Source: Sphaeroforma sirkka (taxonomy: Eukaryota > Opisthokonta > Ichthyosporea > Ichthyophonida). From it: a stretch of DNA of 64,000 nt. The translations under genes were made by a program, and so were the position numbers. The notes under the pieces were generated by a model, which saw only the letters and a program-made list of their open reading frames with translations, ran no database searches and was not told where the DNA came from. Below, piece by piece: positions 14,601 to 25,110 of the stretch. Location: positions 1 through 64,000 of the forward strand of contig LUCW03000319.1 in NCBI GenBank assembly GCA_001586965.3, given 5' to 3'. Position 1 is the first letter of the stretch; each line of letters begins with the position of its first letter.

Positions 14601-17600
14601 CGTATAGGTACGAACCAGAAGAGCCCAGATAGAAGGTTTCTTAGCCGTTGGCCAACGATATATAGACTAGATCGGTCACGCACTGCAAATATTTCAATCC
14701 GTATAGGTACGAACCAGAAGAGCCCAGATAGAAGGTTTCTTAGCCGTTGGCCAACGATATATAGACTAGATCGGTCACGCACTGCAAATATTTCAATCCG
14801 TATAGGTACGAACCAGAAGAGCCCAGATAGAAGGTTTCTTAGCCGTTGGCCAACGATATATAGACTAGACCGGTCACGCACTGCAAATATTTCAATCCGT
14901 ATAGGTACGAACCAGAAGAGCCCAGATAGAAGGTTTCTTAGCCGTTGGCCAACGATATATAGACTAGATCGGTCACGCACTGCAAATATTTCAATCCGTA
15001 TAGGTACGAACCAGAAGAGCCCAGATAGAAGGTTTCTTAGCCGTTGGCCAACGATATATAGACTAGATCGGTCACGCACTGCAAATATTTCAATCCGTAT
15101 AGGTACGAACCAGAAGAGCCCAGATAGAAGGTTTCTTAGCCGTTGGCCAACGATATATAGACTAGATCGGTCACGCACTGCAAATATTTCAATCCGTATA
15201 GGTACGAACCAGAAGAGCCCAGATAGAAGGTTTCTTAGCCGTTGGCCAACGATATATAGACTAGATCGGTCACGCACTGCAAATATTTCAATCCGTATAG
15301 GTACGAACCAGAAGAGCCCAGATAGAAGGTTTCTTAGCCGTTGGCCAACGATATATAGACTAGATCGGTCACGCACTGCAAATATTTCAATCCGTATAGG
15401 TACGAACCAGAAGAGCCCAGATAGAAGGTTTCTTAGCCGTTGGCCAACGATATATAGACTAGATCGGTCACGCACTGCAAATATTTCAATCCGTATAGGT
15501 ACGAACCAGAAGAGCCCAGATAGAAGGTTTCTTAGCCGTTGGCCAACGATATATAGACTAGATCGGTCACGCACTGCAAATATTTCAATCCGTATAGGTA
15601 CGAACCAGAAGAGCCCAGATAGAAGGTTTCTTAGCCGTTGGCCAACGATATATAGACTAGATCGGTCACGCACTGCAAATATTTCAATCCGTATAGGTAC
15701 GAACCAGAAGAGCCCAGATAGAAGGTTTCTTAGCCGTTGGCCAACGATATATAGACTAGATCGGTCACGCACTGCAAATATTTCAATCCGTATAGGTACG
15801 AACCAGAAGAGCCCAGATAGAAGGTTTCTTAGCCGTTGGCCAACGATATATAGACTAGATCGGTCACGCACTGCAAATATTTCAATCCGTATAGGTACGA
15901 ACCAGAAGAGCCCAGATAGAAGGTTTCTTAGCCGTTGGCCAACGATATATAGACTAGATCGGTCACGCACTGCAAATATTTCAATCCGTATAGGTACGAA
16001 CCAGAAGAGCCCAGATAGAAGGTTTCTTAGCCGTTGGCCAACGATATATAGACTAGATCGGTCACGCACTGCAAATATTTCAATCCGTATAGGTACGAAC
16101 CAGAAGAGCCCAGATAGAAGGTTTCTTAGCCGTTGGCCAACGATATATAGACTAGATCGGTCACGCACTGCAAATATTTCAATCCGTATAGGTACGAACC
16201 AGAAGAGCCCAGATAGAAGGTTTCTTAGCCGTTGGCCAACGATATATAGACTAGATCGGTCACGCACTGCAAATATTTCAATCCGTATAGGTACGAACCA
16301 GAAGAGCCCAGATAGAAGGTTTCTTAGCCGTTGGCCAACGATATATAGACTAGATCGGTCACGCACTGCAAATATTTCAATCCGTATAGGTACGAACCAG
16401 AAGAGCCCAGATAGAAGGTTTCTTAGCCGTTGGCCAACGATATATAGACTAGATCGGTCACGCACTGCAAATATTTCAATCCGTATAGGTACGAACCAGA
16501 AGAGCCCAGATAGAAGGTTTCTTAGCCGTTGGCCAACGATATATAGACTAGATCGGTCACGCACTGCAAATATTTCAATCCGTATAGGTACGAACCAGAA
16601 GAGCCCAGATAGAAGGTTTCTTAGCCGTTGGCCAACGATATATAGACTAGATCGGTCACGCACTGCAAATATTTCAATCCGTATAGGTACGAACCAGAAG
16701 AGCCCAGATAGAAGGTTTCTTAGCCGTTGGCCAACGATATATAGACTAGATCGGTCACGCACTGCAAATATTTCAATCCGTATAGGTACGAACCAGAAGA
16801 GCCCAGATAGAAGGTTTCTTAGCCGTTGGCCAACGATATATAGACTAGATCGGTCACGCACTGCAAATATTTCAATCCGTATAGGTACGAACCAGAAGAG
16901 CCCAGATAGAAGGTTTCTTAGCCGTTGGCCAACGATATATAGACTAGACCGGTCACGCACTGCAAATATTTCAATCCGTATAGGTACGAACCAGAAGAGC
17001 CCAGATAGAAGGTTTCTTAGCCGTTGGCCAACGATATATAGACTAGATCGGTCACGCACTGCAAATATTTCAATCCGTATAGGTACGAACCAGAAGAGCC
17101 CAGATAGAAGGTTTCTTAGCCGTTGGCCAACGATATATAGACTAGATCGGTCACGCACTGCAAATATTTCAATCCGTATAGGTACGAACCAGAAGAGCCC
17201 AGATAGAAGGTTTCTTAGCCGTTGGCCAACGATATATAGACTAGACCGGTCACGCACTGCAAATATTTCAATCCGTATAGGTACGAACCAGAAGAGCCCA
17301 GATAGAAGGTTTCTTAGCCGTTGGCCAACGATATATAGACTAGACCGGTCACGCACTGCAAATATTTCAATCCGTATAGGTACGAACCAGAAGAGCCCAG
17401 ATAGAAGGTTTCTTAGCCGTTGGCCAACGATATATAGACTAGATCGGTCACGCACTGCAAATATTTCAATCCGTATAGGTACGAACCAGAAGAGCCCAGA
17501 TAGAAGGTTTCTTAGCCGTTGGCCAACGATATATAGACTAGATCGGTCACGCACTGCAAATATTTCAATCCGTATAGGTACGAACCAGAAGAGCCCAGAT

Positions 17601-19674
17601 AGAAGGTTTCTTAGCCGTTGGCCAACGATATATAGACTAGATCGGTCACGCACTGCAAATATTTCAATCCGTATAGGTACGAACCAGAAGAGCCCAGATA
17701 GAAGGTTTCTTAGCCGTTGGCCAACGATATATAGACTAGATCGGTCACGCACTGCAAATATTTCAATCCGTATAGGTATGAACCAGAAGAGCCCAGATAG
17801 AAGGTTTCTTAGCCGTTGGCCAACGATATATAGACTAGATCGGTCACGCACTGCAAATATTTCAATCCGTATAGGTACGAACCAGAAGAGCCCAGATAGA
17901 AGGTTTCTTAGCCGTTGGCCAACGATATATAGACTAGATCGGTCACGCACTGCAAATATTTCAATCCGTATAGGTATGAACCAGAAGAGCCCAGATAGAA
18001 GGTTTCTTAGCCGTTGGCCAACGATATATAGACTAGATCGGTCACGCACTGCAAATATTTCAATCCGTATAGGTACGAACCAGAAGAGCCCAGATAGAAG
18101 GTTTCTTAGCCGTTGGCCAACGATATATAGACTAGATCGGTCACGCACTGCAAATATTTCAATCCGTATAGGTACGAACCAGAAGAGCCCAGATAGAAGG
18201 TTTCTTAGCCGTTGGCCAACGATATATAGACTAGATCGGTCACGCACTGCAAATATTTCAATCCGTATAGGTATGAACCAGAAGAGCCCAGATAGAAGGT
18301 TTCTTAGCCGTTGGCCAACGATATATAGACTAGATCGGTCACGCACTGCAAATATTTCAATCCGTATAGGTACGAACCAGAAGAGCCCAGATAGAAGGTT
18401 TCTTAGCCGTTGGCCAACGATATATAGACTAGATCGGTCACGCACTGCAAATATTTCAATCCGTATAGGTACGAACCAGAAGAGCCCAGATAGAAGGTTT
18501 CTTAGCCGTTGGCCAACGATATATAGACTAGATCGGTCACGCACTGCAAATATTTCAATCCGTATAGGTATGAACCAGAAGAGCCCAGATAGAAGGTTTC
18601 TTAGCCGTTGGCCAACGATATATAGACTAGATCGGTCACGCACTGCAAATATTTCAATCCGTATAGGTACGAACCAGAAGAGCCCAGATAGAAGGTTTCT
18701 TAGCCGTTGGCCAACGATATATAGACTAGATCGGTCACGCACTGCAAATATTTCAATCCGTATAGGTATGAACCAGAAGAGCCCAGATAGAAGGTTTCTT
18801 AGCCGTTGGCCAACGATATATAGACTGGACCGGTCACGCACTGCAAATATTTCAATCCGTATAGGTACGAACCAGAAGAGCCCAGATAGAAGGTTTCTTA
18901 GCCGTTGGCCAACGATATATAGACTAGATCGGTCACGCACTGCAAATATTTCAATCCGTATAGGTACGAACCAGAAGAGCCCAGATAGAAGGTTTCTTAG
19001 CCGTTGGCCAACGATATATAGACTAGATCGGTCACGCACTGCAAATATTTCAATCCGTATAGGTACGAACCAGAAGAGCCCAGATAGAAGGTTTCTTAGC
19101 CGTTGGCCAACGATATATAGACTAGATCGGTCACGCACTGCAAATATTTCAATCCGTATAGGTATGAACCAGAAGAGCCCAGATAGAAGGTTTCTTAGCC
19201 GTTGGCCAACGATATATAGACTAGATCGGTCACGCACTGCAAATATTTCAATCCGTATAGGTATGAACCAGAAGAGCCCAGATAGAAGGTTTCTTAGCCG
19301 TTGGCCAACGATATATAGACTGGACCGGTCACGCACTGCAAATATTTCAATCCGTATAGGTACGAACCAGAAGAGCCCAGATAGAAGGTTTCTTAGCCGT
19401 TGGCCAACGATATATAGACTTGACCGGTCACGCACTGCAAATATTTCAATCCGTATAGGTACGAACCAGAAGAGCCCAGATAGAAGGTTTCTTAGCCGTT
19501 GGCCAACGATATATAGACTAGATCGGTCACGCACTGCAAATATTTCAATCCGTATAGGTACGAACCAGAAGAGCCCAGATAGAAGGTTTCTTAGCCGTTG
19601 GCCAACGATATATAGACTAGATCGGTCACGCACTGCAAATATTTCAATCCGTATAGGTATGAACCAGAAGAGCC
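8691..19674 (+). repeat. 99-bp satellite array, type 1b (highly uniform block)
   Basis: About 111 consecutive copies with an unbroken 99-bp period. They are marked by ACCAGAAGAGCCC, GATAGAAGG, CACGCACTG and mostly TAGATCGG. The few variable positions are GATCGG/GACCGG, GTACGAACC/GTATGAACC and, near the right end, ACTAG/ACTGG. Because 99 is a multiple of three and one frame on each strand lacks stops, the block is open over about 11 kb on both strands. This is expected of any such satellite and is not evidence for a gene. The last copy stops at ...AGAAGAGCC, where the retroelement begins. Confidence 0.97.
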
Positions 19675-19873
19675 TTACTACACTCCCTCAAGCTCAAGCG
19701 TCACCAGTGATTGAAGAGCTTCAAAATAAATGACCTCTTAAACTATTGAAAATTAAACATATAAAACTAGTAGTGTAAATTAAACAAAACATATATATAT
19801 ATAAACTAGTGAAAATCCTTCTGCTGAGTAAGTTCGTGCCTTGGAAACTGGTCTTTTGAACCATCCCGGCTGT
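19675..19873 (-). other. Retroelement 3' end: AT-rich noncoding stretch and purine run
   Basis: On the minus strand the terminal sequence runs through an AT-rich stretch (about 19,735-19,810, including a TATATATATATA run) to a purine-rich GAGCTTGAGGGAG, followed at once by TGTAGTAA and the satellite. A purine tract directly before a TG-starting sequence is what a polypurine tract and the start of a 3' LTR look like. Only these first 8 bases match the LTR at the other end. No gene is seen in this stretch. Confidence 0.6.
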
Positions 19874-19956
19874 GCTGGTATATTTTCACCCCCCAAAAAA
19901 GCTAGGGTATCCGCTGGTATGTTTTCACCCCCCCCATAAGCTAGGGTATCCGCTGG
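19874..19956. repeat. 39-bp tandem duplication in the retroelement 3' region
   Basis: Two near-identical 39-bp units start at 19,874 and 19,913 with GCTGGTAT, and a partial third GCTGG starts at 19,952. Each unit contains TTTTCACCCCCC and GCTAGGGTATCC. The units differ mainly in the length of the C run and the A-rich stretch after it. The repeat lies just beyond the end of the pol open frame. Confidence 0.85.
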
Positions 19957-19958
19957 AG

Positions 19959-22900
19959 TTATACTCGCCTATAAGCTCGAGTTGTGGAATCATCGTTCGC
20001 CTCTCTACGTTGTGGTGAAATCTCACGAGGAGAGACAAACCCCGATCCGGAAGTAGATGATAGACATCTAGTATTCATCAACGTAACGTTGAAATTATTG
20101 TTGTTGTGCCGCTTTCTTCTTCTTTCGAGTTTGCTCGGCTTTGTGGTATGCAGCGATATCATTCGGATCGTCAAAAGCTTCGGCTGACTCCCAAGTTGGA
20201 TCACCTTCCCGCCAGCGAACCAAGTATTCTGTATTCCCTGTGGAATCATTCTGTCTATGTCGAATGATGTAACGGAACGAGAACTATCCTGCCACATATG
20301 ATCTTCTAAAGGCTTTTCGGTGGCTCTGTGGACTAATCGCAAAAGTTCCACTCTAACTGGTTTACCTTTGAAAGTATCTGGAAGTGAACCATCCTTGTGT
20401 GTCAGTTCATATCCTTGTCCCTGTCTGGCTTTGACAACGTATGGTCCAAACATTGGTCGCATTGCTTTGGTTGTGCGACCTTCGGACCGTACCATTACCA
20501 CATCCCCTGGTTGAAAGGCGATAAAATCGTAAGCATGGAGGCGGTCAAACTGCCTGGATAGTGTGTCTGCGTATTTCTGCGTGACCTTGTAAAGCGTCGG
20601 CAAGATAGTGTCGTGCAAACGATCCAGCCGGTGTGCCCAAGCCTCATTGGTGACCGGCTGATTCCCCGGAAGGTCATCCGTGAAGTCAGCAAACGGAACA
20701 TGACGGCGACCGAAGTAAGCACTGAATGGTGCTGTCTTGTGTCGCCGAGATATTCGGAGATTCTGGCACAGCATAATAAGTGGTAGTCGGACATCCCATG
20801 CTGTAGGTAAAGATTCACATAGCTTGCGAACTCCTTCGTGTATGTCTCTGTGTCTTCTCTCCGCTGCTCCCAGAACCTGAGGACGATATGGTGGCGACTT
20901 CGCATGCATCACTCCTACTTCTTGAGTTATTAGTTTAACAATCTTGTTCGAAAACTCGCCTCCCTCGTCTGATTGGATTTTCCTGGGAAACCCATGTTCC
21001 CCAAACACCTCCATAAGTTTCGATGTCACCACTTCTGCTGACTTTGTGGCCGTTGCTCTTAATATCGAGTACCCCGTTGCTATATCCAAGACGTGCAATA
21101 TATATCGATTTCCTGCTGCTGAAACTAGTGGCATTGGAATCATGTCGACTTGAATATGATCCCACGGATACTTTGCCGTTATATTAATCATCGGGTGAAA
21201 TCCCTTTCGTAACACTCTCTGTCCTAGACATGTGCGACAGTTTCTCCTAACTGTTTGTGCAAGTTCCAGAGCGTTAGGCCACAAATGTCCGTTCTGCTGT
21301 AGTTGAGCAACTGTATCCTCTGCTCTATGATGCCCAATCTCATGCTGACACAAGGTGAGCTGTGTGCGACGGCTTATCTCTTCCTCATCTGGAGAATCCG
21401 TCATGGCTACTTCCGAGGTAGCGATCGATACTAGCCGAGACGTATCTAATGGGGTGACTTTCGATACTGAGGACGGTTCGGCATATCCCAATCGTGCTGA
21501 AAACGTCGTTGGAAGGCTGTATCCATTGCGTGGGCCTACTCTGGCAATGACTGTGTGACCCCATGGTGTCTTGCCGCTCGCATACTTTCCGTATTTGAGG
21601 AAGGAGTGCGCTGTCCTTGGAACTAATACTGGGTCTCTTTGTAGAAGCGACTTGAATAACTGGAACCAAGGCTCGTGGGGCGCCCACGGTAGACACACCG
21701 TAGCTGTGGCCCTCTCTGATCGTATCTTGCGCAACATTCTATGGATTAATCTCCATGGTGGGTTCATCCATCCGTCTATATCTTTCCAACAATGTGCAAA
21801 CGCTCCACCCCGGTCATCGTCGGTGTAGTAGCGTGGCAAATGATGATCCTGTTGCGAAGCAAATACATCGACATTATTCTCACCCATAATCCGTTGCGCT
21901 TGCTCGAAGTAATCTGGAAAAAGTTGCCAACATTCTGCATATAGTACCTCCGGGTCCTCAGTCTCAACAGATCCCTCATGAAGCCTAGACCACGCGTCTG
22001 GTAGCACGTTCTTTATACCCGGGATGTGCGAGATAGTGAAATTGAAAGGCGCTATGATGTGGTGCCATCGTTGTAGCATCGGATTCAGCTTTAGCTGTGT
22101 GTTCATATACACCAAAGCCTTGTGATCAGTCAACACAGAAAAGCGTTGACCTTCGAGATGATCCCGGAAGTGTGTGAGACCATATACCAAGGCCAATAAT
22201 TCCTTCATGGGTGTTGCGTAATTGCGCTGTGCTGCGTTGAGGGTTTTGCTGAAGAACATTAGGTATTGCTTCTTCCCTTCTATGGTCTGGAACAATGCAC
22301 CTCCAATACCGTAGTCGCTTGCATCCGTTTCGAGTTGTAAAGGTACTTCGTCGACGGGAAATTTCAACACTACTGCCTCAACTATGGCTTGCTTCATGGC
22401 ATCCCAAGCTTGCTGGTGTCTCTGTTCCCACCTGTCTCCAATGATTTCCTTAGGCCTCAGTCTTACGAATTCCCGGAGTGGGGCAACTACCTCTGCAAAG
22501 TTTGGTAGGTGCTCGTGAAGAAAGTTGGCTAATCCCAAGGCCGATGCAATGTCTTTGTACTTCTTCGGGGTTGGCCAGTCAATGAGCTTGGCCTGCTTTT
22601 CATGACAAATATCAATTCCGGCCTTCGATACTCGCTTCCCTAGGATCATGACTTCTTTGACTGCAAAATGACATTTTGAAGGGTTTAGCTTGAAACTGTG
22701 GTACGTCAGCCGCCGAATGACCTCTTTCACTACTCGCACGTGTTCCTCGTAGTCATCTGTTGCTATTACGATGTCGTCCAGGTAGTGGTATGCCGGAAGT
22801 CCTTGCAATATCACACTCAGTGTACGCTGAAACTGCTGCGTCAGTGTGTGTAGTCCAAATGGCGCTGATGTAAAAGAATACTGGCTCTTGCCATGTGTGA

Positions 22901-23420
22901 AACTGAATAGATACTGAGAATCAGGGTGAATTGGGAGTCGATGGTACGCTGCGGTTAGATCCAATGTCGTGTAATATCTCTTCCCTTTGATGTTACCAAT
23001 GATGTCGTTGATACGGGGAATAATGAACTGATCCGCCTGTATTAATGCATTCACCGCTCTGAGGTCCAAACACACTCGCACTTTCTTTAGTTCTCCAGAT
23101 TGAGTATACTCTGGCACGGCGAGTAAGGGTAAGTTGACGGAGGTGGCTGTATCCCTTTGAACTATGACCAAATCTTGAATCCACTTCTGTACCTGTCTAT
23201 CTACCCATGGTATCCATTTGTCTGCTACAAAGTTCCTTACTGCCTTCCGCATCCTTGCAGCTTGATCTGGTGTCACTGGCAATCTAACTTCGCCTCCTTC
23301 CAGTCTGCACCTGTCCTTTTCTCGAATACCGTCATTGTCCCTCAGTTCCTTGTCTAGTTCCAGGCGAACACCGGTTTCCTCGGTCAAATCTGGTGGTCGT
23401 CTCAACGGTATTGGTTCCAA
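19959..23420 (-). CDS. pol: Retroelement pol: RT, RNase H, methyltransferase-like segment, integrase (fossil)
   Basis: An open stretch of 1,153 codons. The residue numbers here are approximate. The reverse transcriptase has CLDLRAVNA near 118, LDLTAAYHRL near 150 and the catalytic YLDD near 213 (many relatives have YVDD or YIDD). RNase H has TDAS near 365 and LTDHKALVY near 425. A Dam-like segment with NPPW near 553 follows. The integrase has an H...H...C..C zinc-binding head (HEIGHH near 695, CRTC further on) and the DDE triad: D in QVDMI near 758, D in SDEGGEF near 819, E in GAAERRH near 855. This would copy element RNA into cDNA and insert it in the genome. Codon use and the lack of periodicity set it apart from the satellite on both sides. 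Treated as part of a fossil element; I do not claim activity. Confidence 0.9.
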   Translation of the reverse strand: MEPIPLRRPPDLTEETGVRLELDKELRDNDGIREKDRCRLEGGEVRLPVTPDQAARMRKAVRNFVADKWIPWVDRQVQKWIQDLVIVQRDTATSVNLPLLAVPEYTQSGELKKVRVCLDLRAVNALIQADQFIIPRINDIIGNIKGKRYYTTLDLTAAYHRLPIHPDSQYLFSFTHGKSQYSFTSAPFGLHTLTQQFQRTLSVILQGLPAYHYLDDIVIATDDYEEHVRVVKEVIRRLTYHSFKLNPSKCHFAVKEVMILGKRVSKAGIDICHEKQAKLIDWPTPKKYKDIASALGLANFLHEHLPNFAEVVAPLREFVRLRPKEIIGDRWEQRHQQAWDAMKQAIVEAVVLKFPVDEVPLQLETDASDYGIGGALFQTIEGKKQYLMFFSKTLNAAQRNYATPMKELLALVYGLTHFRDHLEGQRFSVLTDHKALVYMNTQLKLNPMLQRWHHIIAPFNFTISHIPGIKNVLPDAWSRLHEGSVETEDPEVLYAECWQLFPDYFEQAQRIMGENNVDVFASQQDHHLPRYYTDDDRGGAFAHCWKDIDGWMNPPWRLIHRMLRKIRSERATATVCLPWAPHEPWFQLFKSLLQRDPVLVPRTAHSFLKYGKYASGKTPWGHTVIARVGPRNGYSLPTTFSARLGYAEPSSVSKVTPLDTSRLVSIATSEVAMTDSPDEEEISRRTQLTLCQHEIGHHRAEDTVAQLQQNGHLWPNALELAQTVRRNCRTCLGQRVLRKGFHPMINITAKYPWDHIQVDMIPMPLVSAAGNRYILHVLDIATGYSILRATATKSAEVVTSKLMEVFGEHGFPRKIQSDEGGEFSNKIVKLITQEVGVMHAKSPPYRPQVLGAAERRHRDIHEGVRKLCESLPTAWDVRLPLIMLCQNLRISRRHKTAPFSAYFGRRHVPFADFTDDLPGNQPVTNEAWAHRLDRLHDTILPTLYKVTQKYADTLSRQFDRLHAYDFIAFQPGDVVMVRSEGRTTKAMRPMFGPYVVKARQGQGYELTHKDGSLPDTFKGKPVRVELLRLVHRATEKPLEDHMWQDSSRSVTSFDIDRMIPQGIQNTWFAGGKVIQLGSQPKLLTIRMISLHTTKPSKLERRRKRHNNNNFNVTLMNTRCLSSTSGSGFVSPREISPQRREANDDSTTRAYRRV
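20130..20280 (-). other. Chromodomain-like segment at the pol C-terminal end
   Basis: The minus strand here encodes a short segment with the chromodomain pattern: an EYLVRW-type strand, then a TWE motif, then an acidic helix and a lysine-rich end. In chromoviruses such a domain follows the integrase and is known to steer insertion toward methylated-histone heterochromatin. This fits the satellite location. The assignment is by motif only. Confidence 0.65.
21540..21890 (-). other. Dam (N6-adenine) methyltransferase-like segment in pol
   Basis: Between RNase H and integrase lies a segment of about 115 residues containing VDVFASQQ, a PRYYTDDD stretch, AFAHCW and then MNPPWRLIHRMLRKI, followed by an ATVCLPWAP strand and PWFQLF. 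This order (D-[ILV]-[FC]-A-S/x, aromatic-T, D-A-W, NPPW/NPPY, hydrophobic strand, W-F) resembles phage-type Dam methyltransferases and the methyltransferase-like domain known from DIRS retroelements. NPPW is in the position of the catalytic DPPY/NPPY motif. Whether it could bind S-adenosylmethionine cannot be judged. It may be a structural relic. Confidence 0.6.
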
Positions 23421-23871
23421 TAGTTTGTCTAGCTCCGTTGGATCTATGGGTGAGAATGGCGATTGAAGGCCTCCCCACGTATAGCCCTAAGCCAGGCATA
23501 AGATCCTGGCCTACGATCGCGTGGATAGCCGGTGGTAGATTCATTAGCTCGAAAGACTGTTCTGTGAGCTCTAGACCATATCGTACTGGAGTTTGTACGG
23601 TGGAACCTATTCGCCGTGTACGAAGACTACGATCAGCTAGGTATATATAGGATCCCTCCGGAGCCGACTTAATTTGCAATCCCCAATCGTGTGCGGATGT
23701 CGAATCAATGCAACTTCTGTTTGCCCCAGAATCCACTAACGCCCTGCATGTCTTACCGTTAATCAGGATAGATATGAATACTCGATTGTCCATTGAAAGT
23801 AATGGATCTTTAATCGATAGTATCACAGGTGTGCTAGACGGGAAATCTAAAGTTGCATCTGCATCCGACAC
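23332..23871 (-). CDS. Retroelement aspartic protease (retropepsin) region (fossil)
   Basis: The open stretch of 179 codons contains ALVDSGANRSCID, the single D-S/T-G active-site loop of a retropepsin, at about 23,715-23,750. A later hydrophobic stretch (HAIVGQDLM) matches the second conserved region that flanks the protease fold. Retropepsins act as dimers and cut the Gag-Pol polyprotein. The region lies between the gag-like part and RT, as in Ty3/gypsy elements, and overlaps the start of the pol frame. The family is known to handle such overlaps by ribosomal frameshifting. Confidence 0.82.
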   Translation of the reverse strand: MSDADATLDFPSSTPVILSIKDPLLSMDNRVFISILINGKTCRALVDSGANRSCIDSTSAHDWGLQIKSAPEGSYIYLADRSLRTRRIGSTVQTPVRYGLELTEQSFELMNLPPAIHAIVGQDLMPGLGLYVGRPSIAILTHRSNGARQTIGTNTVETTTRFDRGNRCSPGTRQGTEGQ

Positions 23872-23880
23872 CCTTACGTC

Positions 23881-25110
23881 CTATTCCTGATCGCTGCCTA
23901 TGGTTTCCCACGTTACATCCTCTTCCAACTCACCCTGTTCGATTTCGTCTGGGTGTGCCAGTATGGAAGCAATATGTGTGTCTGTAGGCGTGGTCTCATC
24001 ATGCTCCGTTTGATGGTCGTCCGAGTCTATCAGAGCCGTAATGGTGTTGACCGCGGGTAAACTCTTATTGAAGGATACGCCTTGCTTGAATCCTCGGCCC
24101 GAGTTGGATGTGAATCCAACCCGTTTGTTCGACTGGTAGTGCTTGCAGGAAGATATATGCCTGAAACTGGGTGGGGCACCCGCTCTGCACGCGTAACACG
24201 TGGTGGTCGTAGACGTGCCTGTGCGTTGTGTGCTGCCTCCTCCTGTATTCGTATTCAAAATACGATCTCGTTGTTGGGCTGGAAGCTGTCTCCGCCGATC
24301 CCCCACATTCATCTGTGTCCGTACCCGTTGTCTGAGGATGGCATCGGTTTCTTGTATGTCTGGATTTAAAATGCGGAGAAGGTCTTCAGTCTCCAGCTGA
24401 TCCCAACCTATGTGGTGTTATAGCGTGCGTTCATACGTCATATTACCTGTCAGGTCCTCGAGGGCCTGTATGAGGCAGTGATTAAGCAACCGCTTAGGAA
24501 AGTCCTTGCCCTTATCTGCTCGCTCCCAGGCTCTCTTGTGAACTTCCACAATCTTGTTCAAATGTTCCCTGGCTGACTCTACACCCTTAGTGCGGGGATT
24601 ACCCTTCGCCAACTTCTTAAAGGTAGGGTCTACGGTGGCCTTGCTCTCATGTTCACAGATTTGGTCTATGACCTGTTCCGCCGGATATACCCTCAGCTGA
24701 TTATGGTTGTCACGAAGATAGTCAATTGTGGCCTTTGCTGCCTTAAAATGTGTATGAGTACCTTATAGAACCAACGTACCATCCACGACTCATCTAGTCC
24801 TGAGACATGGGCGTTCTTCAGTGCCTCCTAACGCCCCTCGTGTGTCTCTATCGGCTGTGCTGCTTAATTGATAACGGTCTAAAGGCCAATCGGGCCATGT
24901 CCGTGGTTCCGGAGCTCTGTTCTTCCTGATAGCTTCCAATTGAGTATTCAACGCGCCTTTCAGTGTGTCGATCGTGGACGTTAGTAATGTACATCTTGGG
25001 ACATCGTAGTTTCCCTGTGCTCGACAAAGTTCATCCACAAAGAAAGATATCTTCCCTTCGAGGCGTTGACACATGGCTCGGCGATGCTCGTTCCACTGCG
25101 CTGGTGTCAT
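23881..25110 (-). pseudogene. gag: Retroelement gag-like region (fossil)
   Basis: Upstream of the protease on the minus strand, this stretch encodes helix-rich, charged sequence beginning MTPAQWNEHRRAM and, later, a cysteine/histidine cluster CYACRAGAPPSFRHISSC (about 24,140-24,205). The cluster spacing is C-x2-C-x9-H-x3-C. The usual Gag zinc knuckle is C-x2-C-x4-H-x4-C, so this is knuckle-like rather than canonical. The position, the basic GRGFKQG stretch after the cluster and the acidic end suggest capsid/nucleocapsid-like function. Gag is poorly conserved between families, so the call rests mainly on position. The region appears broken. Confidence 0.65.

Noticed and set aside
8643-19733. 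A 3,696-codon open frame on the plus strand made of a 33-residue repeat
   Set aside because: The 99-bp period is a multiple of three, so any stop-free frame stays open through the uniform block. The minus strand is open over nearly the same span (8,636-19,633). Variants change residues freely and no promoter, unique termini or start context is seen.
19735-19960. A host gene or small RNA between satellite and pol
   Set aside because: The stretch is AT-rich with a 39-bp duplication and a purine run, is continuous with the retroelement 3' end and has no coding or RNA signature.
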